Positions 62,476-64,000 of a stretch of DNA of 64,000 bases are shown here, one piece after another. A model generated the notes under the pieces. The model ran no database searches. It saw only the letters and a program-made list of their open reading frames with translations, and was not told the DNA's origin. Origin of the DNA: Desulfobacterales bacterium. Lineage in GTDB: Bacteria; Desulfobacterota; Desulfobacteria; Desulfobacterales; Desulfosalsimonadaceae. The position numbers and the translations under genes are program-made. Position 1 is the stretch's first letter. The number at the start of each line of letters is the position of its first letter. The stretch is from contig JAGXKN010000008.1 of NCBI GenBank assembly GCA_018335195.1, positions 18,662-82,661 of the forward strand. Direction: 5' to 3'.

Positions 62476-62940
62476 CTACCGGAAATAAAACAGAGAAATG
62501 GTCTCTGCCACACATGCCGGTTTTTCGCTGCCCTCCACCTCAATGACAACGCGCCAGTAGATTTGGGCCCCGCCCGCGATATCCTTGACATCCCGGAGGG
62601 TCACCCGCGGCCGGATTTTGCTGCCGGCCGGCACCGGGGCGGCAAAGCGCACCCGGTTCAACCCGTAATTGACAGACATCTTTGCCGGGGGAAACGCAAC
62701 GGTTTCCTCCATAAAACGGGGTATCATGGAAAGCGTGAGAAACCCGTGGGCAACCGTGGTGCCGTACGGTGATTCGGCTGCAGCGCGTTGCCGGTCCAGG
62801 TGAATCCATTGATAATCCCCGGTGGCCTCGGCAAACAGGTTAATCTGATCCTGGGTGACCGCCGCCCAGTTCCCAACTGCGATTTCCTCCCCGATGTGAC
62901 CCCGCAGTTCGTCTATGGTCTGAAATTGAACCCTGGCCAT
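62476..62940 (-). CDS. MaoC-family (R)-specific enoyl-CoA hydratase-like protein
   Basis: A 154-residue single hot-dog-fold protein. The catalytic dyad region LFAEATGDYQWIHLDRQRA (Asp and His) near residues 35-53 and the phrase VAHGFLTLSMIPRFM match NodN/MaoC dehydratases that hydrate enoyl-CoA. It is convergent with the PrpE-like gene and could contribute to acyl-CoA breakdown. Confidence 0.9.
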   Translation of the reverse strand: MARVQFQTIDELRGHIGEEIAVGNWAAVTQDQINLFAEATGDYQWIHLDRQRAAAESPYGTTVAHGFLTLSMIPRFMEETVAFPPAKMSVNYGLNRVRFAAPVPAGSKIRPRVTLRDVKDIAGGAQIYWRVVIEVEGSEKPACVAETISLFYFR

Positions 62941-63035
62941 TTGCCATTTCCCTTTCTAAATCCGGATTGGTTTTGTTTTGTATTTCATATCACAGGATAT
63001 GGGTGCTGACAAGCATTCAGCCGGCTGCCGCCGGC

Positions 63036-63064
63036 TTGACGGCGCAATGGTTTCTATATATTTT
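63036..63064 (+). promoter_or_regulatory. Predicted promoter upstream of the ECF sigma gene
   Basis: TTGACG (63036-63041), 17 bp, TATTTT (63059-63064), 79 bp before the sigma-factor start codon. No ECF-type GGAAC promoter was seen. Confidence 0.35.
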
Positions 63065-63142
63065 CTTTGTGAGCTCCGCCTCATTCGTGGTTATGCTAAG
63101 GCGTGTAAAAAAATCAAAACTCCTTCAAAACCCGGGTAAAAC

Positions 63143-63664
63143 ATGAACAGATCCAAAACACAGGCAGCGCGATTTGAGCAACTCCTCGCACCGCACATGA
63201 ACACCCTGTATAAAACTGCATGGCGCCTGGTCGGCAAGGCGGATGAAGCCGAGGACCTTGTTCAGCAGGTCCTGGAAAAAATTTATCCCCAGACAAAAAA
63301 ACTGGAAACCATCGAGCAGCTCGGCCCCTGGCTGAAAAAGGTGGTTTATCGGGAATTTGTCGACAATTACAGAAAAAGGGTCAGGCGGCCGGAAAATTAC
63401 CCGGCTGAAAAGGAAGATGCACTTGAAAACCTGCGGGAATCGGAAGATAATCCGGAAACGCTGGTGTTGCGGGCCGAAAACCGGCAGCGGGTGCTGCGGG
63501 CACTGGATCGCCTGGATGGCGACAACCGGGCGCTTGTTGTAATGCACCTTGCGGAAGGATATACCCTTGCCGAGCTGGCCGAAATTTTCCAGATTCCGGC
63601 AGAAACAGTGAAAACCCGGCTCCGGCGCGCAAGAGCCAGGCTGAAAAAAAATTTGCTGGCCTGA
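63143..63664 (+). CDS. RNA polymerase ECF sigma factor
   Basis: 173 residues with only the sigma-2 and sigma-4 regions. Region 2 reads TLYKTAWRLVGKADEAEDLVQQVLEKIY (shown split: AWRLVGKADEAEDLVQQV), and region 4 is LDGDNRALVVMHLAEGYTL with LAEIFQIPAETVKTRLRRAR as the DNA-binding helix-turn-helix. This is the extracytoplasmic-function group (RpoE-like). A zinc-finger anti-sigma gene follows after 48 bp. Confidence 0.92.
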   Translation: MNRSKTQAARFEQLLAPHMNTLYKTAWRLVGKADEAEDLVQQVLEKIYPQTKKLETIEQLGPWLKKVVYREFVDNYRKRVRRPENYPAEKEDALENLRESEDNPETLVLRAENRQRVLRALDRLDGDNRALVVMHLAEGYTLAELAEIFQIPAETVKTRLRRARARLKKNLLA

Positions 63665-63712
63665 ACCCGTTTTTTTTCAAATTACGTGTTAATCAACAAA
63701 AAGGGTGAGCTT

Positions 63713-64000
63713 ATGAACTGTGCAGAAATTCGGCAGCATATTCGGGAAAAAATTCACCACGGACAATCCGTGGCTGATGATTCAAAACTGATGCGGCATT
63801 TGCGGGAATGCGAGCTCTGCCGCAATTTTTGTACGGATATGCTATTGGGCCGGTCGTTAAGGGATATGCCGATGCCGGAACCCCGCGACGGTTTTGCCAC
63901 TGAAGCAATTCAAAAGGCTGCAAACCGCCACAGGGCAAAGCTCAGGAGATCCTTTTTTCTCGGTTTTTCCGCTGCTGCCGTATTGATGATCGCAATCGGC
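63713..64000 (+). CDS. Zinc-finger anti-sigma factor (N-terminal part, runs off window end)
   Basis: The frame from ATG 63713 reads for 96 codons to the end of the window without a stop. It has the zf-HC2 motif HLRECELC (His-X3-Cys-X2-Cys, near residue 34), then begins a hydrophobic segment FFLGFSAAAVLMIAIG at the end. This is typical of a membrane-anchored anti-sigma factor, which would hold the preceding ECF sigma until an envelope signal. The periplasmic part lies outside the window. Confidence 0.85.
   Translation, partial: MNCAEIRQHIREKIHHGQSVADDSKLMRHLRECELCRNFCTDMLLGRSLRDMPMPEPRDGFATEAIQKAANRHRAKLRRSFFLGFSAAAVLMIAIG

Noticed and set aside
1..64000. CRISPR array, rRNA operon, integrase or complete insertion sequence
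   Set aside because: No regularly spaced direct repeats, rRNA signatures, integrase or transposase genes were found; only short palindromic elements are present.

Overview
This window looks like a chromosomal segment of an anaerobic deltaproteobacterium (Desulfobacterota, Desulfobacteraceae/Desulfosarcina-like). The support is indirect: the siroheme-dependent heme pathway genes ahbC, hemB and ahbD, Hdr-type iron-sulfur/CCG proteins, many CoA ligases, a selenoprotein, cysteine-rich GcvH-like and PAS-sensor proteins, and several dispersed palindromic repeats. GC content is moderately high, so many long antisense frames are open; they are not annotated here.

Region 1 (1-16.9 kb) is mostly minus-strand housekeeping genes: a partial DEAD/DEAH helicase, holA, lgt, lspA, ileS, then dtd and a PBP4-type dacB on plus, folE2, a ttcA-like gene, rpoZ, greA, a leuB-type dehydrogenase, psd, tsaB and lon. 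Region 2 (16.9-28.9 kb) holds prepilin peptidase, HU, a HesB-like protein that reads through an in-frame UGA (probable selenoprotein), a macro-domain protein, ndk, lepA, a rhomboid protease fused to a DnaJ C-terminal-like domain, nadC, valS, an acidic PopZ-like protein, rsmE, tRNA-Phe and a ferredoxin with an Asp cluster ligand.

Region 3 (28.9-37.6 kb) has lipA and lipB beside the wreck of a glycine-cleavage operon: an lpd gene that is frameshifted, truncated and joined in frame to the 3' end of gcvPB. A 196-bp nested palindrome sits at its 5' side. Next come a two-component system (histidine kinase with a Rossmann-like N-terminus, and an NtrC-type regulator), an archaemetzincin, a GcvH-like protein lacking the lipoylation lysine, and dodecin.

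Region 4 (37.8-47.6 kb) has a ClpX-like AAA+ unfoldase without the zinc domain, directly upstream of ahbC-hemB-ahbD, then an MBL-fold hydrolase, nagZ, a SHOCT lipoprotein, a FemAB-like transferase and a methyltransferase. Region 5 (47.6-64 kb) is catabolic: an Old-Yellow-Enzyme-like reductase, an Fe-S/FAD/Fe-S (CCG, GlcD-like, CCG) electron-transfer set, a Tat-exported PaoABC-like molybdenum hydroxylase, three acyl-CoA ligases (one PrpE/Acs type), a MaoC-type hydratase, and finally an ECF sigma factor with a zinc-finger anti-sigma gene running off the end.

The strongest items for follow-up are the UGA-containing HesB-like gene (18559-18864), the lpd::gcvPB chimera (30600-32037), the rhomboid-DnaJ fusion, the ClpX-like unfoldase next to the heme genes, and four families of palindromic intergenic repeats.
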